A DNA stretch of 64,000 nucleotides from Halorubrum aquaticum (GCF_900113615.1 NZ_FOPZ01000002.1:209737-273736); one strand, 5' to 3'. Counted from the first letter of the stretch, positions 7,750-16,701 are shown. A program made the numbers and translations. Notes: generated by a model from the sequence alone, not told the origin.

Positions 7750-8979
7750 ATGGACGAGAAGCGTTTCGTCGTCGCCCTCTTCGGCCTCACGGTCACGCTC
7801 ATCGCCGGCTACATAGCCTACCGCTTCGTCGCCGCCCTCACGGTCGCCGTCTTCCTGTACTACTCCACCCGCCGCTTCTACCACGACCTCGAGCGGCTCC
7901 GGCTCCCCCCGCGGGTCCGCGCGATGACCGCGCTCTCGGTGATCGCCGTTCCGCTCATCCTGCTTTTGAGTTCCGCGGTGGTGCTTCTGGTCGTCGAGAC
8001 GCGGCGGTTCATCGAGGAGTTCCCGCTCGCCGAGACGCTCGGGTCGGGTAACCAGTGGGTACAGCGGCTGAGTGAGCTGTCGAACCTCTCCGTCGGGAAC
8101 GTCGTCGAGGCGTACCGGTCGGGGCAGTTCGACCCGCTGATCGACTTCCTCGTCGACAACGCCGCGTTGTTGACGAACACGGTCTCCGGACTACTCCTCA
8201 ACCTCCTCATCACCGTCGTCGTCACCTACTACCTGCTTCTGGACGGCTCGAAGTTCCACGAGTGGGTGCTCCGGTTCGACGACGACGCGATCGTTCGGGA
8301 GTACTTCGAGGCTGCCGACGCGGAGCTCGAGGCCGTGCTGTACGGAAACCTGCTCAACGTCATCGCCATCTCGATCATCGCGATCGCGACGTACACCGGC
8401 TACAACTTGGTGGCGCCCGAGGCCGTCGCCGTTCCGTATCCGACGCTCGCGGGCGCGTTCACGGGCGTCGCGAGCCTGATCCCGGTCATCGGCATGAAGA
8501 TCGTCTACCTGCCGTTGGCGGCGGCGACCGCGGTCCCGGCGATCATGGGGAACGACACCGGCCTGCTGGTGTACGTCGGCGCGTTCCTGCTCGTGGCGGT
8601 CGTCGTCGTCGACACGATCCCCGACATCGTGTTGCGGCCGTACTTCAGCGGGAAGACGACGCACGTCGGACTGTTGATGCTCGCGTACATCTTCGGCCCG
8701 GTCGTCTTCGGGTTCCACGGGCTGTTCCTCGCGCCGATCGTGTTGGTGCTCGTGTTGACGTTCGCGGACACCGCCCTGCCGCGGCTGCTCGGCGTGGAAC
8801 CGGACCCCGCGGAGCGGCTCCCCGACGGCCAGCGCCGCCTCGACGAGTTCGAGTGGACGGTCTCCGCCGGCGACGCCTCCGGGACGTCCGGCCCGTCGGG
8901 TCCCGCTCGGAACGACGACGACGATTGGCCCGGAGTCCCGGGCGACCGCGACCGCCCCGCGACCGGCCGAAGGTCATAA
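7750..8979 (+). CDS. AI-2E family transporter / PerM-like membrane protein
   Basis: Polytopic membrane protein of 409 residues. It has two N-terminal helices, a third around residues 60-85, a soluble stretch to about 140, then a block of helices through about residue 345, the pattern of the AI-2E exporter (PerM/YdiK/TqsA) family. The family-typical segments NLLITVVVTYYLLLDGSKF and LAYIFGPVVFGFHGLFLAPIV are visible. The C-terminal 60 residues are an acidic Ser/Gly tail. Family members export autoinducer-2 or act as sodium-proton antiporters; in archaea the substrate is unknown. The last codons hold the TATA element of the next gene. Confidence 0.9.
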   Translation: MDEKRFVVALFGLTVTLIAGYIAYRFVAALTVAVFLYYSTRRFYHDLERLRLPPRVRAMTALSVIAVPLILLLSSAVVLLVVETRRFIEEFPLAETLGSGNQWVQRLSELSNLSVGNVVEAYRSGQFDPLIDFLVDNAALLTNTVSGLLLNLLITVVVTYYLLLDGSKFHEWVLRFDDDAIVREYFEAADAELEAVLYGNLLNVIAISIIAIATYTGYNLVAPEAVAVPYPTLAGAFTGVASLIPVIGMKIVYLPLAAATAVPAIMGNDTGLLVYVGAFLLVAVVVVDTIPDIVLRPYFSGKTTHVGLLMLAYIFGPVVFGFHGLFLAPIVLVLVLTFADTALPRLLGVEPDPAERLPDGQRRLDEFEWTVSAGDASGTSGPSGPARNDDDDWPGVPGDRDRPATGRRS

Positions 8980-8981
8980 AT
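8975..8981 (+). promoter_or_regulatory. TATA-like element embedded in preceding stop codon
   Basis: CATAAAT spans the TAA stop at 8977-8979 and lies 27 nt before the ATG at 9005, so the tubulin-like gene has its own promoter despite tight packing. Confidence 0.5.
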
Positions 8982-9004
8982 CCTCGTTCGCCGACCGGAG
9001 ACGT

Positions 9005-10174
9005 ATGCGCGTACACGTCATCGGCCTCGGCGGAGCGGGAGGCCGGATCGTCGACCGGCTCGCGGCCGACCACGACGGGGATCGCTTCCTCCAGGGCGTC
9101 TCCGCGTTCGACACGGACATGGAGGCGCTCGGCTCGCTCCGGTCGCTCGGCGAGGACCGGCGATATCGGTTCGGGGACGCGGCCGGCGGCGACGGGCTCG
9201 ACGGCGACCTCCACGCCGGCCGGGAGCTCGGAGAGGTCCACGCGGGCGAGCTCGGGCGCGCGCTCGACGACCAACGGCCGTCGCTCGCGGAGGCGTTCGT
9301 CCTCGTCGTCGGGGTCGGCGGCGCGGCCGGCGCGGGTGCCGCCCCCGCGCTCGCCGAGGAGCTCGGAACGCTGTACGACGCGCCGGTGTACTCGGTCGCC
9401 GTCCTCCCCACCCCGGCCGAGAGCGACCCGGACGCGGAGACGGGTCCGGGCACGGAGGCGGCCCCGCCGGCCGGAGGCGACGAGGGGTCGACCCCGCGAC
9501 GACCCCTCGCACAGAGGAACGCGGCCCGGACGCTCGAGGCGCTCTCGGAGCGGACGGCCGCCGTCCTCCCGTTCGACACCGACGCGTGGCTGGGTCCCGG
9601 CGAGACGATCCCGGGCGCTCGCGACCGCCTCGACGGGATCGTCGCCGATCGGGTCGCGGCGCTGTTCGGGGCCGGCGAGACCGACGCCGACGCCGTCACC
9701 CCCCAACAGGTGCTCGACGCGAGCGACGTCGCACGGGCGGTCGGCGACGACGGCGAGTTCACGGCGCTGGGGTATGCGACCCAGGAAGTCGAGCCGCCGA
9801 AGACCGAGTCCCGGTTCGGGCTCGGGCTGTTCGGCTCCTCGGAGCCGGAGAAGGTGGACACGAGCGCCGCAGTGTCGGCCGTCGAGACCGTGATCCGGAA
9901 GGCGACCCGCGGGAAGAACACGATCGAGGTGCCCGAGGGCCGCGCCGACCGGACCCTGCTCGTCGTCGGCGGCCCGCCCGCCTGGCTCAACCGGGAGGCG
10001 ATCGCCGAGGGGCGGCGCTGGCTCGCCGAGGAGACCGGCTCCGGCGCGATCCTGAGCGGGGACGCGCCGGTTCCGGACGGCGAGGCGGTGTTCGCGCTCG
10101 TGCTCCGGTCGGGGATCGACGACCCCGAGCGGATACGCGAGATCCGCGACTCGATCCCGGACCGCACCGAGTAG
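9005..10174 (+). CDS. Non-canonical tubulin/FtsZ-superfamily (CetZ-like) protein
   Basis: 389 residues. The N-terminus MRVHVIGLGGAGGRIVDRL matches the nucleotide-binding start of FtsZ and CetZ, and SAFDTDMEAL corresponds to the NTDxQAL element. The glycine-rich T4 loop reads GGAAGAG at residues 105-111, where functional GTPases have GGGTG(S/T)G, so the Thr that contacts the phosphates is Ala. The C-terminal domain includes WLNREAIAEGRRWLAEETGS, very like the CetZ C-domain. An acidic Pro/Gly insert occurs around 137-165. It may be a nucleotide-independent or regulatory tubulin homologue for cell shape. It stands alone apart from the following duplicated-domain gene 75 nt downstream. Confidence 0.8.
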   Translation: MRVHVIGLGGAGGRIVDRLAADHDGDRFLQGVSAFDTDMEALGSLRSLGEDRRYRFGDAAGGDGLDGDLHAGRELGEVHAGELGRALDDQRPSLAEAFVLVVGVGGAAGAGAAPALAEELGTLYDAPVYSVAVLPTPAESDPDAETGPGTEAAPPAGGDEGSTPRRPLAQRNAARTLEALSERTAAVLPFDTDAWLGPGETIPGARDRLDGIVADRVAALFGAGETDADAVTPQQVLDASDVARAVGDDGEFTALGYATQEVEPPKTESRFGLGLFGSSEPEKVDTSAAVSAVETVIRKATRGKNTIEVPEGRADRTLLVVGGPPAWLNREAIAEGRRWLAEETGSGAILSGDAPVPDGEAVFALVLRSGIDDPERIREIRDSIPDRTE

Positions 10175-10218
10175 TCCGCGACCGGATCGCCCCCGCCCGG
10201 CGATCCGCGACCGAACCC

Positions 10219-10226
10219 GTTAACCC
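10219..10226 (+). promoter_or_regulatory. TATA-like promoter element
   Basis: GTTAAC-type element about 27 nt before the GTG at 10249. The spacing helps choose this start over the long upstream in-frame stretch. Confidence 0.4.
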
Positions 10227-10248
10227 CGTTCGTCGCCCCGTTCCGGAC

Positions 10249-10992
10249 GTGAGTTCCCCTTCCGAGACCGCCGGGCTCGGCATCGACCTCGACGTCAGAG
10301 ACGTCGAGGCGGTGGCCGACCGGCGTGACGAACTGGTCGCGGCCGTCCGCGACCACGCCGGCGGGATCGCCTACCGGCTCGCGAAGCTCCAGGGCGGCGA
10401 CTACGGCCGAACGGAGCTGTCGACGGCGGGCGGCGAGTGGACCGTCAAACACGAGGCCGGCGAGCTGGAGTTCCTGCTGTTCTCCCCGAAACGCGGCTCG
10501 GACACCTACGTCGTCTCGACGAAACAGCCCCCGGAGCCGTCGGGGCTCTCGGCTGCCCTCGAGGACTATCCGAACATGGTCGCCGCCTGGAACGCGTACG
10601 TCGACTCGCTGTCGGGCGTGCTCGACGGCGTCTCCGCGGAGTTCCCCGAGCCCGCCTCGACGGACGGCGTCGTCGCCGAGCGCGACCGGGTGCTCGACTC
10701 GATCCGCGAGACCTGCGGCGTCATCGCCGGCGAGGTGTATCGATACGAGGGCGACGACTACGGGACGTTCACCGCCCGCGTCGCCGGCGACCGCTGGGAG
10801 CTCAAGTGGGAGGAGGGGTCGGTGTCGTACCTCCGCGTCGGCGGCTCCGGCGGGCTCTACCTCCTCTCGCAGTACGAGGCTCCCTCCGCCGCCGACGTGC
10901 GCGAGTACGCCGAGCCGTTCGCGGGCTTCGTCGAGGCGTACAACGAGTTCGTCGAGGGACTGGAGAGCGACCTCGAGACCGTCTCGGTGTAG
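10249..10992 (+). CDS. Unknown protein made of two copies of one domain
   Basis: 247 residues, GTG start chosen from the TATA spacing and because upstream codons are antisense or frame-shadow of the tubulin-like gene. Two halves align: module 1 (about 26-122) and module 2 (about 145-240) both run R-D-x-[LV] helix, GGDYG or GDDYG, a W-[TE]-[VL]-K strand, then a second helical part with NAYVDSL in the first and NEFVEGL in the second. Identity between halves is modest but the order and spacing (119 residues) match. No signal, membrane helix or known catalytic motif. The fold is unassigned. Adjacency to the tubulin-like gene suggests but does not prove a link. Confidence 0.75.
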   Translation: MSSPSETAGLGIDLDVRDVEAVADRRDELVAAVRDHAGGIAYRLAKLQGGDYGRTELSTAGGEWTVKHEAGELEFLLFSPKRGSDTYVVSTKQPPEPSGLSAALEDYPNMVAAWNAYVDSLSGVLDGVSAEFPEPASTDGVVAERDRVLDSIRETCGVIAGEVYRYEGDDYGTFTARVAGDRWELKWEEGSVSYLRVGGSGGLYLLSQYEAPSAADVREYAEPFAGFVEAYNEFVEGLESDLETVSV

Positions 10993-11052
10993 CCGCGACC
11001 GACCACCGAGCCGCGACCGACCACCGAGCCGCGACCGACCGCCGAGCCGCGA
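10992..11052 (+). repeat. 18-bp tandem repeat, three copies plus a partial
   Basis: Unit GCCGCGACCGACCACCGA begins on the last base of the preceding stop codon: 10992-11009, 11010-11027, 11028-11045 (one change), then a partial. It fills the short gap before the next gene. No function inferred. Confidence 0.85.
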
Positions 11053-11104
11053 ACGGTCGACGCGGTCGCCGGCGGGCACCGGCGTCGACGGCCGCCGGGA
11101 TCAG

Positions 11105-11110
11105 TTTTAT
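11105..11110 (+). promoter_or_regulatory. TATA-like promoter element
   Basis: TTTTAT about 27 nt before the ATG at 11135. Confidence 0.55.
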
Positions 11111-11134
11111 GCGTCGTTCCGCGACACAGGGAGT

Positions 11135-12052
11135 ATGCCGACAGCAACCGCCGGATTCGTCGGACTGGGGATAATGGGCCTGCCGATGGCGAAGAACCTC
11201 CTCGACGCGGGGTACGCCGTCGTCGGACACAACCGATCGGACGAGCCGGTCGAGGAGCTCGTGGCGTACGGCGGCGAGGACGGCGGATCGCCCGCGGGCG
11301 TCGCCGAGCGGAGCGACGTCGTCTTCCTGTGTCTCCCCGACTCGCCGGCCGTGGAGGACGTCGTGCTCGGCGAGGGCGACGAGTCCGACCCGGTGATCGA
11401 CGGCGTGAGCAGCGGGATGACCCTCGTGGACCACTCGACCATCTCGCCGACGGTCGCGGAGGCGGTCGCCGAGCGGCTCGCCGAGGAGGGCGTCGACGCG
11501 CTCGACGCGCCCATCTCGGGCGGCGAGTCGGGCGCGATCGAGGGAACCCTCTCGATCATGGTCGGCGGCGACGAGGATGTCCTGGCGGAGCACGTGGACG
11601 CCCTCGAGGCCATGGGCGAGACGGTGACGCACTGCGGCCCGAGCGGGGCCGGACAGACGACGAAGGCGTGTAACCAGATCGTCGTCTCCGCCCAGATGGT
11701 CGCGGTGAGCGAGGCGCTGGTGTTCGCACACAACGCGGGCGCGGACCTCGAGGCGGTCGTGGACGCCATAAGCGGCGGCGCGGCGGGGTGTTGGACGCTC
11801 GACAACCGCGCCGAGTCGATGATCCGCGGCGACTTCGACCCGGGCTTCTTCGCGGAGTACCAGTACAAGGACCTCCGGATCGCGACGGACGCCGGCGAGG
11901 CGTTCGGCTCGCCCATGCCTCAGACCGAACTCGCCCACGAGCTGTACAAGTCGATGGTCCAGAACGACATGGGACGCGACGACAACTCGGGCGTGATGCA
12001 GGTCCTCGAGATGCTGGCGGGCGAGGAGGCGCGGGTCGACGGCGGGAACTGA
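11135..12052 (+). CDS. NAD(P)-dependent beta-hydroxyacid dehydrogenase (3-hydroxyisobutyrate / tartronate semialdehyde type)
   Basis: 305 residues, second member of this superfamily in the window and the more canonical one. GFVGLGIMGLPMAKNLLDAG (residues 7-26) is the family signature. DAPISGGESGAIEGTLSIMV is the substrate loop and GPSGAGQTTKACNQ carries the catalytic Lys with the usual Asn three residues later. The C-terminal helical domain is complete. It would oxidise a beta-hydroxyacid with NAD(P) or reduce tartronate semialdehyde; the family cannot be narrowed from sequence. Flanking purK is transcribed in the same direction from its own TATA element. Confidence 0.9.
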   Translation: MPTATAGFVGLGIMGLPMAKNLLDAGYAVVGHNRSDEPVEELVAYGGEDGGSPAGVAERSDVVFLCLPDSPAVEDVVLGEGDESDPVIDGVSSGMTLVDHSTISPTVAEAVAERLAEEGVDALDAPISGGESGAIEGTLSIMVGGDEDVLAEHVDALEAMGETVTHCGPSGAGQTTKACNQIVVSAQMVAVSEALVFAHNAGADLEAVVDAISGGAAGCWTLDNRAESMIRGDFDPGFFAEYQYKDLRIATDAGEAFGSPMPQTELAHELYKSMVQNDMGRDDNSGVMQVLEMLAGEEARVDGGN

Positions 12053-12092
12053 TATCCACGAACGTGGGTATCGATCGGTGGATTCAGGAATA

Positions 12093-12098
12093 TTTATT
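12093..12098 (+). promoter_or_regulatory. TATA-like promoter element of purK
   Basis: TATTTATT-type element about 29 nt before the ATG at 12125. Confidence 0.5.
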
Positions 12099-12124
12099 CG
12101 CCGACGTGCGGTATCCCGGCGTAG

Positions 12125-13297
12125 ATGTCGATCACCCTGCCCGGCCCGACCCTGGGCGTCGTCGGCGGCGGACAGCTCGGACGGATGCTCGCGGAGGCGG
12201 CCTCGCCGCTCGGCGTCGACGTGGTCGTCCTCGACCCCACGCCGGCGTGTCCCGCCTCGGGGGTCGCCCGCGACCAGGTCGTCGCCGACTTCGACGACCC
12301 CGACGGGATCCACGAGCTCGCCGCGCGCGTCGACGCGCTCACCTTCGAGATCGAGCTCGCGGACCCCGAGGTGTTGGCGGCGGCGGGCACGGAACACGAC
12401 GTGCCCGTCCACCCCGATCCGGGGACCCTCGAGACGATCCAGGACAAGCTGGTCCAGACGGAGGCGCTCGCCGACGCGGGGATCCCCGTCCCGGAGTTCG
12501 CCGCGGTCGCGACCGCCGACGGCCTCGAGCGCGTCGTCGAGGAGTTCGACGGCGTCATGCTCAAGGCCCGCCGCGGCGGGTACGACGGCCGGGGGAACGT
12601 CCCGGTCCACGGGCCCGACGAGGCGGCCGACGCGCTCGAGGCCGTCGGCGGCGACGCCATGGCGGAGCGGTTCGTCGACTTCGAGCGCGAGATAGCCGTG
12701 ATGGGACTGAAGGGCGCGGACGGCGCGACCCGGACCTACCCCGTGACGGAGACGATCCACCGCGAGGAGATCCTCCGCGAGAGCGTGGCTCCCGCCCGCG
12801 CGGACGACGAGGCCGTCGTGCGTGCCGAGGCGGTCGCGGAGGACGTCCTCGACTTCCTCGACGGGCGAGGAGTCTACGGGATCGAGCTCTTCGAGACCCG
12901 CGAGGGAGACGTGCTCGTCAACGAGATCGCGCCGCGTCCGCACAACTCCGGCCACTGGACGATCGAGGGGACGCGGACCTCGCAGTTCGAGAACCACGTC
13001 CGCGCCGTCCTCGGCTGGCCGCTCGGCCCGACGGACCTCGTCGCGCCCGCGGTCACCGCGAACGTGCTCGGCGACGTGGAGGAGACCCACCCCGCGACCC
13101 TCCGGGGGGTCGAGACGGTCCTCGACGCGCCGGAGGCCGACCTCCACTGGTACGGGAAGGAGGACGTGTACCCCCTCCGGAAGATGGGTCACCTGACGCT
13201 GACCGACGGGACGACGGAGCCCGAGACGGCCGCCCGCGACGCGCTGTTGTCGCGGGCACGGGAGCTTCGCGACGGGCTGACGTTCCGCGAGGAGTAG
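12125..13297 (+). CDS. purK: 5-(carboxyamino)imidazole ribonucleotide synthase
   Basis: ATP-grasp enzyme of purine synthesis, 390 residues, converting AIR with bicarbonate and ATP to N5-CAIR. The start MSITLPGPTLGVVGGGQLGR has the PurK nucleotide-binding GGGQLGRM. KLVQTEALADAGIPVPEF marks the ATP-grasp linker. LKARRGGYDGRGN is the ATP-binding glycine-rich loop, and NEIAPRPHNSGHWTIEG is a PurK hallmark near residue 270. All motifs are intact. The mutase gene purE, often next to purK, is not adjacent here: the next gene is a convergent histidine kinase. Confidence 0.95.
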   Translation: MSITLPGPTLGVVGGGQLGRMLAEAASPLGVDVVVLDPTPACPASGVARDQVVADFDDPDGIHELAARVDALTFEIELADPEVLAAAGTEHDVPVHPDPGTLETIQDKLVQTEALADAGIPVPEFAAVATADGLERVVEEFDGVMLKARRGGYDGRGNVPVHGPDEAADALEAVGGDAMAERFVDFEREIAVMGLKGADGATRTYPVTETIHREEILRESVAPARADDEAVVRAEAVAEDVLDFLDGRGVYGIELFETREGDVLVNEIAPRPHNSGHWTIEGTRTSQFENHVRAVLGWPLGPTDLVAPAVTANVLGDVEETHPATLRGVETVLDAPEADLHWYGKEDVYPLRKMGHLTLTDGTTEPETAARDALLSRARELRDGLTFREE

Positions 13298-13330
13298 GAG
13301 ATCGGCCACGTTCCGGGTTAGAACTGCCGC

Positions 13331-15055
13331 TCACGCCGGGTCGGCGGGCGCTTCGGTCGCCGCGTCGACCGCTTCGGACCCGGCGAACTCGACCCCGGTG
13401 ATCTCGAATCTCGCACCGCCGTCCTCCCCCTCGGTCGCCTCGATCGACCAGCCGTGGGCCTCGACGACGTCGCGGACGATCGTCAGTCCGAATCCGGTCC
13501 CCGACTCGCGGGTCGTGAAGCCGACGTCGAAGACGGCCTCGCGGTCGGCCTCGGGAATTCCGGGACCGTCGTCCGCGAGGAAGAACCCGTCCCGCAGTCG
13601 ACCGACGGTCACCGTCACCGGCCCGTCGGCGTGGTCGCGGGCGTTCCGGAGGAGGTTGTCGAGGACCTGATACAACCGGGCACGGTCGGCGAGGACGACG
13701 GCGTCGGCGGCAGAGTCGTCGACGATCACCGTCAGGTCGCCGTCCGCGATCCCGGTCTCGACCGCCTCGAGCGTGCCCCGTAGCGGGACCGGCTCGAACT
13801 CGGTCACGGTCTCGCCCTGCCTCGAGAGCTGTAACAGGTCCTCGAGGAACTCGGTCATGCGGTCGACGGTGTCCTGGATCGTCTCGAAGTGTTCCTCCTC
13901 GCCGGTCTCGCTCGCGATCTCCGCGTATCCCGAGATGACCGAGAGCGGGTTCCGGAGGTCGTGTGAGACGATCCCGGCGAAGGCGTCGAGCCGCTCGTTT
14001 CGCTCCTCGAGGGTCCGGCGCTGCGTCTCGATCGTGGTCACGTCCCCGATCAGGACGACCCACCCGTACGTCTCGCCGCCGCGCCGCAGCGGCGACCGGC
14101 TCAACCGGAGGAACCGGTCCCCGTCGGGACCCTCGCGAGTCGCGAGGACGACGTCGTCCTCGGCCGTCTCGAGCCGGTCGTACTCCGGGAGCCGCGTCGA
14201 GACCGCCGCGCCGATCGCCGTCTCACGGTCGCCGACGACGGCCTCCGCGGCCGGATTGACGTCGACTACCGTCCCGTCGGCGTCGATGACGACCACGCCG
14301 TCGTCCATCTCCGACAGGACGACCCGCGAGGCGATCGGCGTCAGATCGAAGAGCCGGTAGCGGAACACGGCCACGCCGAAACACGCCGTCGAGACGGACA
14401 ACGAGACGGGGGTCAGGTTGACGGGTCCCGTTCCGAACGGCGGCAGCGAGAGGACCTCGAAGACGTTCAACGCGAGCGGGATCAACGCGCCGCAGATGAG
14501 CAGCGCGGCCTGCCGTTTCACCTGCCCGCCGGAGCGGAGCGCGTGCCCCACGATCAGGGAGGCGCCGGCGACGACCGCGACGTACGAGAAGGCGAGGTGG
14601 AACTGATACGCCGGGCCGAGCGTCGTCTCGAGTCGGGTCAGCGACCCGGTCGTGACGAGTTCGACGTCGACGAGCGCCAACGAGTACGGGTTCGCGACCA
14701 GCAACGCGACCAGCACGACGGGGATCGTCGCGAGCGCCGCGACGACGGGCGGCGTGAGCCGGTCACCCCGGCCGGTGTACGCCAGCGCGAACGCCAGCCA
14801 CGCGGACGGGGTGGCGGCCGCGCCGACGTGTAACAGTCGGTAGACGAACAGCTTCGCCTCGAGGCCGGTGCTCGCGATCTGGATCGCGTACGTCGCGGCC
14901 CACACCGCAGCGGAGAGACAGAGCACGACGAACGCGGTGACCGTGCGGCTCCGTCGCTCCTCCGGGACCGCCAGGATCGCGTACCCCGCCCACAGCGACG
15001 CCACCAGCGACGACAGAAAGAGCAGGAGAACGTACGGGGTCGACTGCCACGGCAT
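13331..15055 (-). CDS. Membrane sensor histidine kinase (7TM - PAS - HisKA - HATPase)
   Basis: 574 residues from the Met of MPWQSTPYVLLLFLSSLVAS; twelve further upstream codons are open, but they run into the TATA-like box at about 15088-15099, so the shorter start is preferred. About seven membrane helices fill residues 1-220 (7TM-type sensor). A PAS domain at about 230-340 includes MDDGVVVIDADGTVVDVNPA. The phosphoacceptor His is in SHDLRNPLSVISGYAEIA. ATPase motifs follow: LLRNARDH (N box), DDGPGIPE (G1) and GFGLTIVRDV (G2). No response regulator is adjacent. The ligand is unknown. Confidence 0.92.
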   Translation of the reverse strand: MPWQSTPYVLLLFLSSLVASLWAGYAILAVPEERRSRTVTAFVVLCLSAAVWAATYAIQIASTGLEAKLFVYRLLHVGAAATPSAWLAFALAYTGRGDRLTPPVVAALATIPVVLVALLVANPYSLALVDVELVTTGSLTRLETTLGPAYQFHLAFSYVAVVAGASLIVGHALRSGGQVKRQAALLICGALIPLALNVFEVLSLPPFGTGPVNLTPVSLSVSTACFGVAVFRYRLFDLTPIASRVVLSEMDDGVVVIDADGTVVDVNPAAEAVVGDRETAIGAAVSTRLPEYDRLETAEDDVVLATREGPDGDRFLRLSRSPLRRGGETYGWVVLIGDVTTIETQRRTLEERNERLDAFAGIVSHDLRNPLSVISGYAEIASETGEEEHFETIQDTVDRMTEFLEDLLQLSRQGETVTEFEPVPLRGTLEAVETGIADGDLTVIVDDSAADAVVLADRARLYQVLDNLLRNARDHADGPVTVTVGRLRDGFFLADDGPGIPEADREAVFDVGFTTRESGTGFGLTIVRDVVEAHGWSIEATEGEDGGARFEITGVEFAGSEAVDAATEAPADPA

Positions 15056-15087
15056 GTGCTCGGATCTACCGGAACGTTCGTCGACCG

Positions 15088-15099
15088 GCACTTAAATCG
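15088..15099 (-). promoter_or_regulatory. Histidine kinase promoter, TATA-like
   Basis: On the minus strand the sequence reads CCGATTTAAGTG, with TTTAAG placed about 35-40 nt before the chosen ATG at 15055. It decides against the longer start at 15091. Confidence 0.45.
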
Positions 15100-15159
15100 G
15101 CCGACAACGCGACCGCGCCGGCCCTCCCGGATCGGTGGAGGTCCGCCGTCACGTCCGAA

Positions 15160-16701
15160 CTACCACTCCGAGAACCCGCCGTCGATGAGGGTGTCGGCCT
15201 GCCGCTCGATGTACGCCCGCTGGGTGTCGTGGACCGCGTCGGCGAACGACTCGCCGTCAGCGAGCCGCGACCGGACGCCGGCGCGCTTCCATGCGGCCGG
15301 CGTCACCTCGTGGTCGACCCGGTATCTGAGCGGGGCGAGCCACGACTCCGCCTCCGTCTCCGAACAGCCGGCGGTCCGGAGGCCGGCGGCCGCGTGGTCG
15401 AGGAGGTCCTCGTACATCTCCGTCGCGTCAGTGGTGTGTTCGCCGTCGTAGCCGATCCACTCCATCTCGGCGTCCAGCCCGTCCGCGACCGCGGCGTAGA
15501 AGTTGTCCCGTGCGGTCTCCCACTCCTGTCCGATGACGGGGTGTTCGTGTCGCGGGAGCGCGCCCATCAATCCCGCGAACGCGGCCTGGAACGCGATCGA
15601 GTCCCGGACGGTCGGCTGTGCGGGCACCGGGCGGAACTCGATCCGGGCGTTCGCGCTCGAGCGGCTCGCCCCCTCGAACACCGGGCGGACCCACCGCCAG
15701 TAGGTGCCGTGTTTCGTTCGGAACGTGGCGAAGGCGTCGTCGAAGCGGTCGGTTCCGTCCGACTCGGGCAGGGGGACGAGCGTCTCGTCGCCCGCGATCC
15801 GGTCGACGGCGGTCTCGACGTCGTGGAGGTCGTGGGGGAACCGCACCTTCTCCGCGTCCGTCCGGGCGTTGAGGACGGACTCGAACACGTGAACCCGGTT
15901 CTCCGTCGCGCCCTCCTCGAGGACCCGCTCCGCGTCCCAGTCGTCGTCGTAGAGGTCCGGCGGGAGGAACGGCGAGTTCACGCCGAGCGCGAGAAGCGGC
16001 CCCGCGATCCGGAGCGCGTACCGGAAGTGGATCGGCAGCGTGTCGGCCTGTGCGACCTGATAGTGCGGCTGGATCGAGGTGATGAGGCTCTCCGGCATCA
16101 CCGTGTCGGCCCGAAGCGTGACGCCGGGGGCCTCCAGGGTGACGGCCGCCTCGTCGCCGGCGTTCGCCATCGCGTGGTAGCGGACGGCGTCGCTCATGTT
16201 CGCCGCGACCGTCACGCCGTCGAGGTCGACGCTGTCGGTGAGGTATCCGCGGGCCGTCTCGCCGGCGGGGGGGATGGTCCAGACGCCGTCGGAGACGAGC
16301 CGCATCCCCTCGACCCCCGCGGTGTTCTCCGCCGCCTCCAGGCGGGCGCGGACCTCGGCGAGCTGGGCGCGCAGGCCGTGATCGGAGAGCGGTTGCGGGC
16401 TCGTCGACATCTCGGCGTTGTGGAGCCCGAGCTCCTTCTCGAATCCCATCAGCTCCAGCAGGCGGCGCGGCACCCGCATCAGGGCGTACTCCCCGGCGCG
16501 GGACTCCTCGCTCCAGCGGCCGTCGGCGACCGCGTAGAACTCGTACTCGAAGCCGACGATCGACTGGTGGTTGTCGAACGCCCCGTCGTGTAGTCCCTGT
16601 TTGACGACCTCCGCCTCCTCCTCGGCGCGCGCGGCGAACTCCTCCGCGTCGACGGCGAGCGCGTCCCGGACGCCGTCGGCGAGGGTCGACTCGGTGCTCA
16701 T
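15160..16701 (-). CDS. gshA: Glutamate-cysteine ligase (GCS2 family)
   Basis: 513 residues. Makes gamma-glutamylcysteine, the main low-molecular-weight thiol of many haloarchaea (known biology), from glutamate, cysteine and ATP. The active-site start GFEYEFYAVADG near residue 50, ITSIQPHYQVAQADT near residue 205 and SSANARIEFRPVPAQPTVRD near residue 390 fit the GCS2/YbdK-type fold. Length agrees with haloarchaeal members. The start MSTESTLADGVRDAL lies 27 nt downstream of a TATA-like box, so the longer open frame into the ligase gene is discarded. Divergent from the DNA ligase gene with an 82-nt shared promoter region. Confidence 0.9.
   Translation of the reverse strand: MSTESTLADGVRDALAVDAEEFAARAEEEAEVVKQGLHDGAFDNHQSIVGFEYEFYAVADGRWSEESRAGEYALMRVPRRLLELMGFEKELGLHNAEMSTSPQPLSDHGLRAQLAEVRARLEAAENTAGVEGMRLVSDGVWTIPPAGETARGYLTDSVDLDGVTVAANMSDAVRYHAMANAGDEAAVTLEAPGVTLRADTVMPESLITSIQPHYQVAQADTLPIHFRYALRIAGPLLALGVNSPFLPPDLYDDDWDAERVLEEGATENRVHVFESVLNARTDAEKVRFPHDLHDVETAVDRIAGDETLVPLPESDGTDRFDDAFATFRTKHGTYWRWVRPVFEGASRSSANARIEFRPVPAQPTVRDSIAFQAAFAGLMGALPRHEHPVIGQEWETARDNFYAAVADGLDAEMEWIGYDGEHTTDATEMYEDLLDHAAAGLRTAGCSETEAESWLAPLRYRVDHEVTPAAWKRAGVRSRLADGESFADAVHDTQRAYIERQADTLIDGGFSEW

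Noticed and set aside
10802..13309. Long minus-strand frame antisense to the dehydrogenase and purK
   Set aside because: Arg/Gly/Val-rich translation without domains; plus-strand genes are complete and recognised.
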